From contig JAOPGA020001376.1 of the NCBI GenBank assembly GCA_026419775.2, positions 1 through 64,000 on the forward strand: DNA of 64,000 nt, in the 5' to 3' direction. Origin of the DNA: Acrasis kona. Its lineage: Eukaryota > Heterolobosea > Eutetramitea > Acrasida > Acrasidae. Below are positions 1-10,068 of this stretch, in pieces; the stretch's first letter is position 1; every line of letters starts with the position of its first letter. The notes under the pieces were generated by a model. That model did no database searches and had not been told where the DNA came from. It was given only the letters and a program-made list of their open reading frames with translations. The translations under genes and the position numbers were made by a program.

Positions 1-435
1 AAATTTTCACCTGGCATGATGTGGTGGGATACAATTATAGCTCAAGCAACGAGTGACAGCGTCTCCATACACATAACCAACCTGGTCCATAATAATCTTT
101 ACGTCACTCCATAGTAATCTTCATTATCACATCACATTCTATCAACACATCGAAAGTGACATAATTGTTAGAAAAAACCTTTCGTAGAGAGACAAAGAAA
201 GAATTGTCCGAGAGGGGCATGAGCAGAGAATCCATTCGATGTATCATTGCACGTCAGTGTCTACAAAAACCTGAGAACCTCTGCAAGCCGCATGTAATTG
301 TGGAGGAAAACGACATCAGCCCGTCCATTTAACTGGCAAAACATGTATTGGAGTTGTGAATAGACGGCGAGATGCGCTTGATTCCAATCCTTCTCTTGCT
401 TATTGAAAATACAAATAAAACAATTTATTAACTAC
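1..435. other. Intergenic, no gene seen
   Basis: No reading frame longer than a few dozen codons with coding character, no tRNA and no clear repeat is visible here. It leads into the palindrome cluster and is probably eroded repeat DNA like the following 9 kb. Confidence 0.4.
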
Positions 436-680
436 ATTTTCATTCCTCATTTCACATCCCATTAAAAGTAATTGGACCTAAAAACGATGTCCTCGTTCGC
501 TCCTCAATAAAATATATTTGAGGCCCTCATTTCACACCCTATTAAAAAATAATTGGGGTCCTCGTTATTAAATAAATGAGGTCCTCATTTATGTACCGTG
601 TTTGTCCGTAATGAGGACCTCATTTTCAAAAATGAGGTCCTCATTACTACCTCGTTTCTACAAATTGGGGTCCTCACAAC
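436..680. repeat. Cluster of hyphenated palindromes GAGG(N)CCTC
   Basis: Three perfect copies of AATGAGG-A/T-CCTCATT lie at 574-590, 610-624 and 631-645. Degenerate versions lie at about 518-530, 551-568 and 664-675. A longer direct repeat (CCTCATTTCACA, then an A/T tract, then AATTGG) starts at about 443 and again at about 525, giving a unit near 80 bp. Function is unknown. The arrangement resembles a satellite or subterminal binding sites of a DNA transposon. Confidence 0.7.
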
Positions 681-716
681 ATGAAAAATGGGGTGCTAGT
701 TTTCTGTACGGGAAAG

Positions 717-880
717 ATAAAATAAAATAAAATAAAATAAAATAAAATATTTATTACCCAATATGGGCCCGAGACATCAGAAACTTTGACGATATACGAT
801 ACCACTGTCCTGTTTTTCGTACTCAAAGTCTTCGTGGGCTGTACTATTGCTCTTTCTCTTCGGTCTAGTTGATTCACTAC
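717..880 (-). repeat. 3' end of a dispersed element with (AAAAT)n tail, copy 1
   Basis: A run of AAAAT pentamers (717-750) is followed by ATTTATTACCCAAT and then sequence that reads on the minus strand as a short conserved peptide ending around KVSDVSGP. A second copy with the same tail, the same junction and a related peptide (KASDSSDP) lies at 30781-30960 in the same orientation. A short-unit tail at the 3' end is typical of non-LTR retrotransposons, so this is inferred to be a 5'-truncated LINE-like insertion. Confidence 0.6.
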
Positions 881-1319
881 CGTCCTTTGATGTCGTTTTC
901 CCTTTTCCCTGCTCAACCGGAGTGGTTGGCCCGTTAATGTTGTTGACCGCAGTCACCATTTGGGCGGCCAGAGCTTTGATGCATTCCATCTGCTCTTTAA
1001 AGGAGAGGTCCATTACGTCAATCTTTTCCACTACCTTGTCGACTTAATGTCAGAAAGAAGGCAGCAGAGTACTACTCTAGGGAAACAACCTGTCACCTCA
1101 AACATTTTGTCTGAAGAGAGAGGAAACAAGCGAAGAAGAACTGATTGTGGCGCACCCAACTCACAAGTACTATTTACACAAGAATATTCACAAAGCACGG
1201 ATCAAAATACAAGAGATTTTGAGGTTGATGGTGATGATTTTGACCTACATTCGGAACCTGATACAACAGAGGCCATGGTGGAATCATCTTCTGAATCGGA
1301 TGCTACGGTCGCAAAAATT

Positions 1320-2076
1320 CAAAAGAGAAGAAAAACCAGGATCCCAGTGTGGCACACAATTGTCCTTGCTTCTTGTTCTACAAAGTACACTTCAATGTCT
1401 GCCTTCTTAATGGCATTAATGTGTACCTCAAGAGGAATTACAACATCTTTTGCAAATATACTGACATCATTCTTGTTTCACAAAAAAAGTAAATTTCAAT
1501 ACATGACGTGAAGGAACTAGTAATTATATTGCAATTATTGCACCAGAACCGTCTCTGATGCAAATGTTCACACCAATACCACCTTGATCAATATGCCCTC
1601 CTGTGAACGTAATATGGACTCCATGGTATCCTATTCTGTAATCTAGTCTACCTTGGACGGTTACGGTGATTATTGACTTTCTGGCAAATCTCACATTCTT
1701 TAACAAATTCTAAACGCTTTTTCATAGCATTCTATATACCGCTATAAGAACCTTACAAATAAATGGTGGCGGAAATAATTTATGTGCTGTATAATTGAGA
1801 GTGGTTGTTTCTTCGAGGTTGAATATACATTGTGCCATGATCTTTAACCAACTGTTGAACGTTGGGATCTTCCAGATATTTATTTGTAGAAATGTAACTT
1901 GTGTTGAATGTGGGTGCTTGTAAAGTGGTTAATGAGGTTGTCTTAATCTCTGATGAGTTGCGTGTGCACAATCTTCCAGTTGTCAACTCCTCTGTGGGGC
2001 CAGTCCAGTCGCCAATATCCAGTTTCCAGTTGGTGTTAAATAAATTTGACTTTAATATACTAGTGATAGACTCCAT
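1320..2076 (-). pseudogene. Decayed retroelement pol fragment with integrase zinc-binding half
   Basis: Minus-strand frames are open in pieces (98 codons at 1780-2076, 60 codons at 1524-1706) and interrupted between them. At about 1680-1735 a frame reads KKRLEFVKECEICQKV, which has the spacing of the second half of an integrase HHCC zinc-binding site (V-x2-C-x2-C-Q-x-x) seen in Ty3/gypsy-type and related integrases. The first H-H half is not intact. The 5' 98-codon stretch is unrecognised. I read this as a broken mobile-element gene; the family call is tentative. Confidence 0.35.
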
Positions 2077-2151
2077 CTTTTTTTGTAGTAAAGTTACTTA
2101 ACATTCAATTTTTTGGCCGACTTAACAAGCTGTATATAACTGTATATAACT

Positions 2152-3579
2152 ATGTTGAGGACACAGAACACAACCGATGTGTTTTACATCATTTTACAGT
2201 TTGTGCGTAATAACAATCATCTTATAAACATTCTGTCATCTCTTAGATTTGTGTGCAAAAGAATGAAAACAGTGCTGTACCACCACCTGCAGTACATGTC
2301 ATTGCATGAGCGGAGCAAGTTTGTACATTTCTTAAAGTGTGATAAAGCTGTGGGTTTGATTTTAGATATTCTTGATATTGAGAAAAGTAATCGGACTGAC
2401 TGCTTTTTTCTTGTTGTAACACCGTTCCGATATGAGAGATTGTTTTCAAGGTGTATTAGTGGCAGACATCAAATTTTTGTAATGATTGACATTGAAAGGA
2501 TGCACTCCAATAATGTTGCGATGATGTGTGCTGATGCAATTGACTCAAAAGAGAGATTTTGCAGACATCCATTCACAACTACCTATAATGGTCATTCTGA
2601 GGATGCCTTCTACAATTCTGATAATGATCACCCTTTGATAAGAATCGTAAATGATTACAAGAAAGATGTCCATCCTTATATGATAGATGCAGTATGTCAG
2701 CTAGTGAAATTTAATAAAGAAAATAAACAAAACCTGGCGACTGGCATAATTTTGGCTAAAGGTGTCATAATTACGCCTAAACATTTTGTGAATAATAGAA
2801 AGAGTAGATACTTTTTAAAAGGATATAAAACATCACCCAACCTAGTTAGAGATATACCCCTTCCCCAGTTGAATATGAGAACCAAGGTCAAGGTTTTACA
2901 TAGGAATAAGGTCAAACAATGGGAAGTTTCGAGTATCGGACCATTGGTGCCTACTGGATCAAGGTACAATCCAACTGACACTAACGCGTCAGTAAACACA
3001 AGCCAGTCCGACATTGGTTGGATGGAGTTTGAGCCTGAAGATAACAATCCATACTACCCAGAGGTAGAGCAGTACTTGGTACCTTCTGACATTCAGGTCC
3101 AAGATGGGGACTTTTTGATGCTAGTCGGATACCCTGCAAATGTTACCAAAAAAACTTTGGCTGAGCGATACAAGGGATTTGGTACAGTGCCAAGCAAAGC
3201 TGAACTTCAAACTATTTTTAAATTTGGAGAAAAAAACATCAGCTTTGGGTACGCAACTGCCTGCAACAACAACATCATTACTGGCCATTTGGATTCTCAC
3301 CCTGGTATGAGTGGGGGCATGACTCTACTTTTAAAGCATGGGCAGGCTCATTTTGTTGGTATGTACTGTGGTGCTCCAGCAACTGGAACCATATCGAGGG
3401 ATTTTGGTTGCACAATCATGTCTGTACACCATCCAGCATTTTGCGCAGTATATGCTACAGCGGTATTACCGAGAATCAAAAATGGATCAAAGTGGATGGA
3501 AAGAGTACTACCATACTTGAAGGCCCATGAGAATCTTCTTGCAAAGTTCGACGTGACAGTATCTCAATATAAAAAGTAA
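2152..3579 (+). CDS. F-box-like / trypsin-fold serine protease fusion protein
   Basis: An intact 475-residue frame with no intron. Residues about 8-50 have the pattern of an F-box (FYIILQFV, then SSLRFVCKRMKTVLYHHL). Residues about 185-440 look like a chymotrypsin-fold peptidase: GIILAKGVIITPKHF places the catalytic His at 211, QSDIGWMEF offers the Asp at 287, and HPGMSGG places the Ser at 387. No signal peptide is seen, so a cytosolic or nuclear location is likely. An F-box would normally dock to SKP1 in an SCF ubiquitin ligase, so the fusion may couple substrate capture to proteolysis; that is inference. Two tandem TGTATATAAC boxes lie just before the start codon. It is the only intact gene in the first 9 kb and could be a host family member or cargo of a mobile element. 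Confidence 0.6.
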   Translation: MLRTQNTTDVFYIILQFVRNNNHLINILSSLRFVCKRMKTVLYHHLQYMSLHERSKFVHFLKCDKAVGLILDILDIEKSNRTDCFFLVVTPFRYERLFSRCISGRHQIFVMIDIERMHSNNVAMMCADAIDSKERFCRHPFTTTYNGHSEDAFYNSDNDHPLIRIVNDYKKDVHPYMIDAVCQLVKFNKENKQNLATGIILAKGVIITPKHFVNNRKSRYFLKGYKTSPNLVRDIPLPQLNMRTKVKVLHRNKVKQWEVSSIGPLVPTGSRYNPTDTNASVNTSQSDIGWMEFEPEDNNPYYPEVEQYLVPSDIQVQDGDFLMLVGYPANVTKKTLAERYKGFGTVPSKAELQTIFKFGEKNISFGYATACNNNIITGHLDSHPGMSGGMTLLLKHGQAHFVGMYCGAPATGTISRDFGCTIMSVHHPAFCAVYATAVLPRIKNGSKWMERVLPYLKAHENLLAKFDVTVSQYKK

Positions 3580-3824
3580 TAAAAATAACAGGGTTAGATA
3601 AAACGAGATTTTATTGTAAAAACAGGGGAGATAAAATCTCAACAACACACTGGTGGTTGCAAGTACTGTCTGATGATGACAATTGGAAGAAATGTTCAAA
3701 ATTTTGGCATAGGCTTTGCATAAAGGGTAGCGAAAAAGGGGCTTAAAGTATAATGTTGACCTGTTCATTACACCTGATTAAGAGTTAATAACTCATTATT
3801 ATAAATTTGCTTCTTACTGTGTGT

Positions 3825-3940
3825 ATTGTCGATTTCAGCATTCCGTACCCATTTAGGCTTGAGGCTTTGAAGGGTAAAAATAAAGGTCTTTTAAAGAATT
3901 AATCAAGCCTAAATGGGTACGGAGTACTGAAATCGACAAT
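3825..3940. repeat. Inverted repeat with 38-bp arms
   Basis: The arms 3825-3862 and 3903-3940 are reverse complements with only two mismatches, separated by a 40-nt A/T-rich loop. The outer end is ATTGTCGATTTCAG and the inner end is CATTTAGGCTTGA. It could be a miniature fold-back element or a strong RNA hairpin downstream of the protease gene. No clear target-site duplication is visible. Confidence 0.85.
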
Positions 3941-4129
3941 AACAATCAATCAATCAAAATAATGACAGGTTTAAATAGCAGTTCCAAAACATTTACAGTT
4001 GTATTACCTTTGTTGTAATTTATGTATAATATATCAGCCCGAAAAAGAAGTTGTTTTTGGAGGCATAACCTAGAGCATCGGAAAACACCAATCAACCTTG
4101 ACTCGCCCTCGTCACTCTTAGAAGAGCAG

Positions 4130-4543
4130 TCTTTTTTTGATTCTTCTGCCCCTCTTCGATACCGAGGTATGGCCCGGAGAGTGGTGTAGATCCGATTCAG
4201 AAGATTCGACCGGAGTATTTTGTTTGACTTCCTCGTTGTCATCTTCCATTCCTTCTTCCATTACTTCTTCATCGTCTTGGTGGTCTTGGAAATCTTCTTC
4301 TTGGGGTTCTTCTTGTGGATTGACTTGGAGAGAATGCTTTGAGATGGCTAGCGGTCTCTGTCAGGAAAACTGGGTGATTTTTGTTGTTGAAGTCTCTTAC
4401 AACTTCCGCGGCTAGATCTTGATCTTTGATAGCATGTTTGATTTGTTTGTTTAATTGTTTGAAGAGATTTTTGGTTCTCAGCTTTTTGTAGATGGATTGT
4501 CTCTTAAGTCAGGAATCGTTGCCAAATTCTGAAATTGCACTCA
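4130..4543 (-). pseudogene. Broken gag/ORF1-like coding relic
   Basis: A minus-strand frame opening MSAISEFGNDS meets a stop after 11 codons, continues with a basic helical stretch (KNLFKQLNKQIKHAIK) and shifts frame near 4310 into an acidic run rich in E, D and Q, followed by SKRGRRIKKR. The basic-then-acidic layout is common in retroelement ORF1 or gag proteins, but no diagnostic motif is present, so the family is unresolved. Confidence 0.35.
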
Positions 4544-4606
4544 TATTAAGTTAAGTAGGAGGTAATATTTGTTTACAATGTATTGGGAAGAGAATTTTTT
4601 AAAAAA

Positions 4607-4765
4607 CCACTTAGCAAGTGGAAAAATAAGTAAAGGTAGACGTAGGTAGAGTATGGAGAAAAACCACTTATAAAGTGGAAAACATTAGAGTTGTGGAAAA
4701 CCACACCTGGTGGAAACCAATAGATTAGTAGATAGAGTCGGATATAAAAACCACTCATAAAGTGG
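4607..4765. repeat. Series of short hairpin motifs CCACT-N5-AGTGG
   Basis: Closely similar stem-loops lie at 4607-4621, 4664-4678 and 4751-4765, each flanked by AAAA on both sides. A variant pair GTGGAAAACCAC / CCACACCTGGTGG lies at 4693-4713. Spacing is 45-57 bp. There is no open reading frame of note. Confidence 0.75.
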
Positions 4766-4971
4766 AAAACTTCCTTATAGATAGTAAATAGTATTGTAGG
4801 TTATATAGGATTGGAAGAAGAATACCAATTGTTTAGATTGCAGATTGAATGATTGCTGTTTGCCTGGATATGTCAGTGAATATGTAAAAATGGGATTCTT
4901 ATCTTTTATTTTTTGGAATACTTAAGGAGATCTTTTTGATGGTGAATTGTGCAATAGATTTGTGAATTGAT

Positions 4972-5353
4972 TCAACATTTTAAAAATAAGATTCTTCTTG
5001 GGTGGTTAGATGTCATGTCGACATTAAAGTCTCCTGTAACGATAATGACATGACCAGCTTTGTGGGTGGATTTCATCCAAACTTCTACGTCTTTTTCTAT
5101 CATTAAGCATTCTTTCTCCGAAGTAGAATTGTCTGGATTTGTGGGTAGGTAAACGTTAATTATTGATGTTATTCTGTTGTTAATGATGGCGACAGTCTCT
5201 TGTTTTGGGAATAGTCTTCTTTTGACAATGTGTTCGTCTTTTGAAGAGATTCTGGACTCTTGGATTGTGAATATTTTAGCTTCAAGATGTGTCATGGTAT
5301 TAATTATGTCTTAGGAGTTTTCCATTGATATTCCTTGAGAGTATAGTAGTCAT
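4972..5353 (-). pseudogene. LINE-type endonuclease (EEP fold) relic
   Basis: Minus-strand reading starts at an ATG at 5353 with ILSRNINGKL, the opening motif of apurinic-like endonucleases, then breaks. From 5295 it continues with IFTIQESR (metal-binding Glu region), INVYLPTNP and VIIVTGDFNVD, the GDFN signature of the exonuclease-endonuclease-phosphatase fold used by non-LTR retrotransposons. A stop follows at 4972 and no reverse transcriptase is found beyond it, so the element is truncated. A second copy of part of this domain lies at 13226-13292. Confidence 0.75.
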
Positions 5354-5522
5354 ACCAACTCAGGGGAAGAGAAGGTGGATGTGTGGCGAGACCCGACTTA
5401 ACACCGTTTTACGGTCAACCCCGAAAAAAAATGGAATCACTATATTACTAACGCTCAAGTCAATCATAACATTCAAGATAATCACTGAAGTGGCGAAAAA
5501 ATCGAATTTTATTCATTTTGAA

Positions 5523-6640
5523 TTACAATTTCTTGTAATCTTCGTACAGCTTGAATATATCTCTTCTAATGGCCCTTTTTTTCATTCTAGAGACCAGGTC
5601 CTCCATCTCTTTCTTCTGTTGTTGCTCATATTTTTGATTCTCGTCGTCGCTATCAATTTCAATAACCTCGATGACCCTTTGAGGCAGCGGACCTTCGTCG
5701 CTTGGACTAGGTAGTGGCGAATCATTGATAACCGTGATGGGGCTGTCCGGGTCGTTAATCACCTCGCTAGAATGGCGAGTCACTTCACTAGTAGGTGTTG
5801 TTTTTGGCGGTGCACAATACTACTCGGTGTTATCATCGCTTGAATGAACCAGACCTCCCTTTTGAAAATGGTTACTGGCCAGAGCAGCTAGAGCGGATTT
5901 GGATAGCTCTTGCTCTTTGGGTTGCCCTCTGTGCACAATGTTCGGTGGTTGTGGAAAGGGTGCGTTGTTGGTGGGAGCTGGAGTCTCAGAGTAGTTAGTA
6001 ATTGGTGTGGCGGTCCTGGCTTGATGCTCTATGCGCTGTTCCGTGGATGTTAGTTCTTGCATCTCTTGCACTTCTGTTGTCAAGTATAGTACCGTTTCTT
6101 GCTCCAACATAATCTCGAACAATTGAAAGAGTCTTAGTGAACAATTCTGGTGATCCTGACGGCTCAGCCTTTAATCTTGACTCAATGTATTTTTCGACAT
6201 TGTTGTTCATTACAAAGTCTCGGGTGGTTCTCAACTTTTTTTTTTTTCTTCTTTCAATTCCTTTGCTTTTCGAACTTCAGCTTTTGTTGTCGCTTAGCCT
6301 CCTTGGCAGCCTCTACTGCTTTTCTTTTCTGCAAAGCTTGTTCCTTTTTCTCTAACTTGAGCCTCTTCTTCTCTAAAGCATCGTCCAATTTTCTCTTTTT
6401 CTCTCTTGCTTTCTGCTCAGCTAATTCTAGCTATTGGAAGTCACGGTCAGTTCTTGACAATCTCTCCTCAGCTCTACAACTTGGTTTTGGATTTGGAGAT
6501 GCCTCTTTTCTTGACAAGATGATGGTGGGAGTATTGTCCAATGGACTAGTTGGACTAGGTTCTGATTTTCTAAACCTTTTAGGGGAGCTGTCAAGTCGAC
6601 CTGCCCTTCATATCTGAAAATCTCATCAGACATGTCACTG
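5523..6640 (-). pseudogene. Decayed ORF1/gag-like gene upstream of the endonuclease relic
   Basis: Successive minus-strand frames are open in blocks (6427-6633, 5995-6234, 5820-6122, 5523-5783) that overlap and change frame, with charged coiled-coil-like text rich in E, K and Q and acidic serine-rich linkers (IEIDSDDENQ). Its position directly before the endonuclease relic on the same strand fits ORF1 of the same non-LTR element. No zinc knuckle is seen. Recognition rests on context and composition only. Confidence 0.4.
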
Positions 6641-6952
6641 TCTGGAGATGGAAAAGAACACTGAGTTTGCTCTTGGTCGGGTGAATCTAGTAGATTATTG
6701 CTTGGTGCTTGAGTGGAGGATTCCAGTGGATTGTTGACTTGAGCACTGTCGACTGGTGGATCGACTGTAGTAGCTGGTTCTTTGGGGGATAAATGAAATG
6801 GATGAAGAATACTGATTAGAGTAAGCGTGTGTTAAGAAGTAGGTTCAATAAATAACATTCAAAGCTCATATTGTTTACGGTAGATTAATTAAATCTTTGT
6901 AAAACATGGTTGAGTTGATGACGTATCGTTGCATAGGGTGGTGTGTATAATT
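6641..6952. other. Repeat-derived spacer, no gene seen
   Basis: The first half continues the open minus-strand text of the relic at lower coordinates without a clear motif. The second half is A/T-rich and leads into the fold-back element. Confidence 0.35.
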
Positions 6953-7376
6953 ACAGTGTTCACTGGAAGACTTCAGTCTACCTCCATTAGAATATATCAT
7001 CATGGGTGACACGTTAGTGTACACTGGAAGACTCTACTAAATAGTCNACCTCCATTAGATCATTCATAGGTGACACTTACACAATATAGCCCCACTGGAA
7101 GACTTTAGAGTGCAGGGCCTGTCCCTGCTATTAAATTTGGTTCGGCTATCCATTTAATGTCAGTACCTATGTTTATTATTGTGTATGAATCTAATAATTA
7201 TTAATGGAGGTAGTCGTGGTATGGACTTCCAGTGATTGAATCACCCATTATTGAAAAGAAAGTAATCGTTGTTTGTGGAGGTAGACTATTTATTAATGTC
7301 TTCCAGTGATTGTTGTGTCACCCATGATTATATTCTAATGGAGGTAGTCGTGGTATAGACTTCCAGTGAACACTAA
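6953..7376. mobile_element. Fold-back element with three tandem modules in each inverted arm
   Basis: Each module runs CACTGGAAGAC, then CTACCTCCATTAG, then GGGTGACAC. In the left arm modules start at 6961, 7022 and 7093. In the right arm the reverse-complement ends (CCAGTG) lie at 7229, 7303 and 7363. The outermost ends match over about 15 bp (AGTGTTCACTGG against CCAGTGAACACT). The central spacer of about 100 bp has no gene and holds GCAGGGCCTGTCCCTGC at 7113. Long modular inverted arms are the hallmark of Foldback/Galileo-type elements. One ambiguous base is at 7047. Confidence 0.75.
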
Positions 7377-7640
7377 CTGCAAACTGTACACGTGTACACA
7401 TCACCCACCATGAGGTCAACTTGATCCCCTTTTACAATCTTTTGTACATGAAGATCAGACAGATTCCCGAAAAACCGAAAGTTACATCATTGTGTAGCCC
7501 TTGATGAGTAGAGCATGATTTGTTTTTGAAGTATCGAGCGACAGTCATTTCTGAGTGAGATATCTCGGTTTTTTATTTTTCAGAAATTGTTTTTACTTTT
7601 CAGATATCCGCTGCAACGTTATTAATTTGTAAGACATTTT
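7377..7640. other. Spacer between fold-back and piggyBac relics
   Basis: A/T-rich sequence without a supported reading frame. It could contain the 3' terminal region of the neighbouring piggyBac relic, but no terminal repeat could be matched by eye. Confidence 0.35.
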
Positions 7641-7646
7641 TAGCAA

Positions 7647-9060
7647 TTACAAAAAAATAGATTGATCCTTTAGATTGTGTTTTATTGATTTGTGTTGGAA
7701 CGGTCTCTTCTTGCTGCTTGATGACTCATTATGAACTCGTTGGTGAATATGGTACTCATCAAAACATTTCTTATGCAATGACTTATCGCATTGTTCGCAC
7801 TTGTATGTAACAGAACTGTTGGTTTTACAGAAGGCACATCGCTTTAATCTGTCGCACTTCACTAAACGGAATGATACTTAGCCACGGAAAGCTGTCATTG
7901 ACTCATCGATACCAACAACATGAGCAGGCCTCCAAAATTTCCGAGAAGTTTTGTTCATCTTTTCTTCATCCAGTCGGGATCAAAATGAAGGTACTTGTGA
8001 ACTAACCTCCATTTATCTCTGCTAATCAAGGACTTTATAACTCGGTTACCGTACATTGTTGTCTGTTATTTGCTCCCAATATTGATCGATACGAGGATAC
8101 GGGTGAAGGCCCATAATGGTAGTTGATGCGATATATCCCCATAACATGACAGATGTAATGACTTGTTTCACTGGACGGGAAGAATGATTAAAAGTCTCCC
8201 TCCAATTGTTAAATGTTTCGACTTTAGGTGCACTTCGTATAACATCGGACACCTCATCGTCTGGAACAAAATCATCTTCACCTGGTTGAACAAGTGGTTC
8301 CTCACCATCATGAATATCTTGGTCTTCGCCATTATCGTCGAGACTATCAGTTGTGATAAGTTTATCTGCCTCCGTCATTGTTCGTGCACGTTTGTACGTA
8401 CCATTCTTTTTGATTTCGTCACGATATTTGCGATAGTCTTTTTGTTGCTGTTTAATGTCGTCCTCCATGCTGTATGTCGCGTAAAGATTGGACTGTTCAA
8501 TAAGGTGTTTCTCTACATCTTTGTCAATAAACAACCGAAGAAACTCCACACTTTGCTCAATTCCCTCAGGTAAATTTTGTGGTCCAAAACTGTTGTCCTG
8601 TAGAGGTCCAGAGGGGTTGATGGTTATTGGAGGCAGAGGCACTTGATTCCATTTTATAAACTGGTCTTCTTTGTCCTCTCTATTGTTACATTTCAAAGGG
8701 TCTCACTTGCACTGATCGTCACAGATTGACCCATTCTTTTTACAAACACAAGATTTGCAAGTACATCTTTTCTGTTTGCAGTTAACTTTTGGTCTTTGTA
8801 GAGCAGCGCCAACATCGTCGTTAGAAATTAACAGTTGTGGTGCTTGCTGCATTTTGTGCCAGTCCTTTGTTGTTCTCCTCTCGAATACTGACAGCCTCAC
8901 TTGCCAAGCTAACATTGGCGGAACCTTCCATTGCATTTTCTTTCTCAGAGAACACTTGTTGCAGTGCTTGTTGTTGGTCCTCTGAAAGTGTGGTGTCGTT
9001 TTCTAAAAGTACTACGTCCGTTCTCCCATGTTGCTCTGATGCTTTCTTTTTTCGTTTACC
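7647..9060 (-). pseudogene. piggyBac-like transposase relic, catalytic core deleted
   Basis: Reading on the minus strand: a basic, glutamine-rich N-terminus; a Cys cluster CTCKSCVCKKNGSICDDQC interrupted by TGA right after it (8706); then the N-terminal part of the piggyBac transposase domain (SVEFLRLFIDKDVEKHLIEQ, YIASTTIMGLHPYPRIDQYW). Next come VIKSLISRDKWRLVHKYLHF and VGIDESMTAFRG, which carries the first catalytic Asp. A stop follows and the frame resumes directly in the C-terminal zinc finger (RCAFCKTNSSVTYKCEQCD). The rest of the catalytic core, with the second and third acidic residues, is absent. At least two frameshifts and two stops show it is dead. An ambiguous base is at 9090, just beyond the end. 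Confidence 0.75.
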
Positions 9061-9109
9061 GCGTTTGTTTTTCTACATATTGGTTAGTNCTGGTTTACAA
9101 AAAGCCTTT

Positions 9110-9705
9110 CTAGTAGTGTCCGAACACCCACGAGGTAGAGACAGGGAAGAGGAAATTTAATTCTATAATATAAGTGTTTTTCTGTGAATCTATTCGAGGC
9201 GTCAATAATACCCAGTGGTTGGGAGTGCTGGAAGGTTTTTCTTCAGGTTGCAGTCTAGATCTGTGTGGTTGAAGAATCCAGTGATCGCATTGTGACAGAG
9301 GTTTCTTCTGGACCTCTGTGGATGAAGTGGATGTTGTTATCCTTGGTGCGTGTTGGTGTCTAGTGGGTGTTCTCGACGGTGTGGGGCTGACCTTGAACTT
9401 GTATGTTAATGGGTACTCTAATAGAGCCGAAAATTTCATGTCAGGAAATATTGCAGGTATGTGGTGACATTTTAGCTTATGTCCTCGAATGATTTGTTTG
9501 ATAGCTCTACTTCGTGTTCCAATAGTTCCTGTACGAAGTCTTTGGTCACGCACTGTAAAAGTACGTCGAGTGTTTCTTGATTTGTGAGCTTGTTACGTAG
9601 CGCCCACACTGAAAAGTCCTCTATGAATTTAGGGACTGCCGAGATGTCAACTTTGGGTTCAAGAGCGATTTTTTCGGCCTTCCTTGCGCTTGGTTAAGTA
9701 CTTAA
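9110..9705 (-). pseudogene. Gag-like relic with a C-x2-H-x8-H-x4-C knuckle
   Basis: A minus-strand frame at 9475-9700 reads as a helical capsid-like segment (VPKFIEDFSVWALRNK, then LDVLLQCVTKDFVQELLEH). In another frame, about 9220-9310, CHNAITGFFNHTDLDCNLKK resembles the Cys-His knuckle that ends the gag of some gypsy-type elements. Stops and frame changes separate them. It is probably an LTR-retrotransposon gag; the assignment rests on pattern only. Confidence 0.45.
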
Positions 9706-10068
9706 TAAGGATTAATTACCTTATTGTTCAATGTTTAAATGATTAAAAGAAGTCTCGAATTTAAATACTATTATATATTGTTTATTGTCCTTTGTTGATA
9801 TTTATAATCGTATAATGTTTGTGGTTGTATGTTACGTGTAGAAGCGCGAAATATCTGTTAATTATGAGTGGAATGTAACCATCTAATTGTGTCATTTGAC
9901 GGGTTTGTACTTTTGAAGTGATGTAACTCTTCTTAACAAGTAGGACCTTTCCTCTTCCCACTACGCATACTCAATACCTGTTGCAACGCTCTGATTGACC
10001 TTGTCGAAAAAAGTTGTAATGTCGAAAAAACATCATTGGCCGATAAAGTTGAACTTTGTTTTTGAAGC
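9706..10068. promoter_or_regulatory. Upstream region of the carboxylic acid reductase gene
   Basis: About 360 bp with no coding frame, A/T-rich in its first half. Two GTCGAAAAAA boxes at about 10002 and 10021 lie 50-70 bp before the start codon and may be promoter elements; this is inference from repetition and position. Confidence 0.35.

Noticed and set aside
1047-1511. Plus-strand frame MSERRQQS... of about 150 codons
   Set aside because: The middle looks somewhat coding-like, but the end is the complement of minus-strand coding text, and no domain is recognised; too weak to list as a gene.
6150-6617. A 155-codon plus-strand frame rich in Phe, Leu and Ser
   Set aside because: It is the complement of the glutamine- and lysine-rich minus-strand relic.
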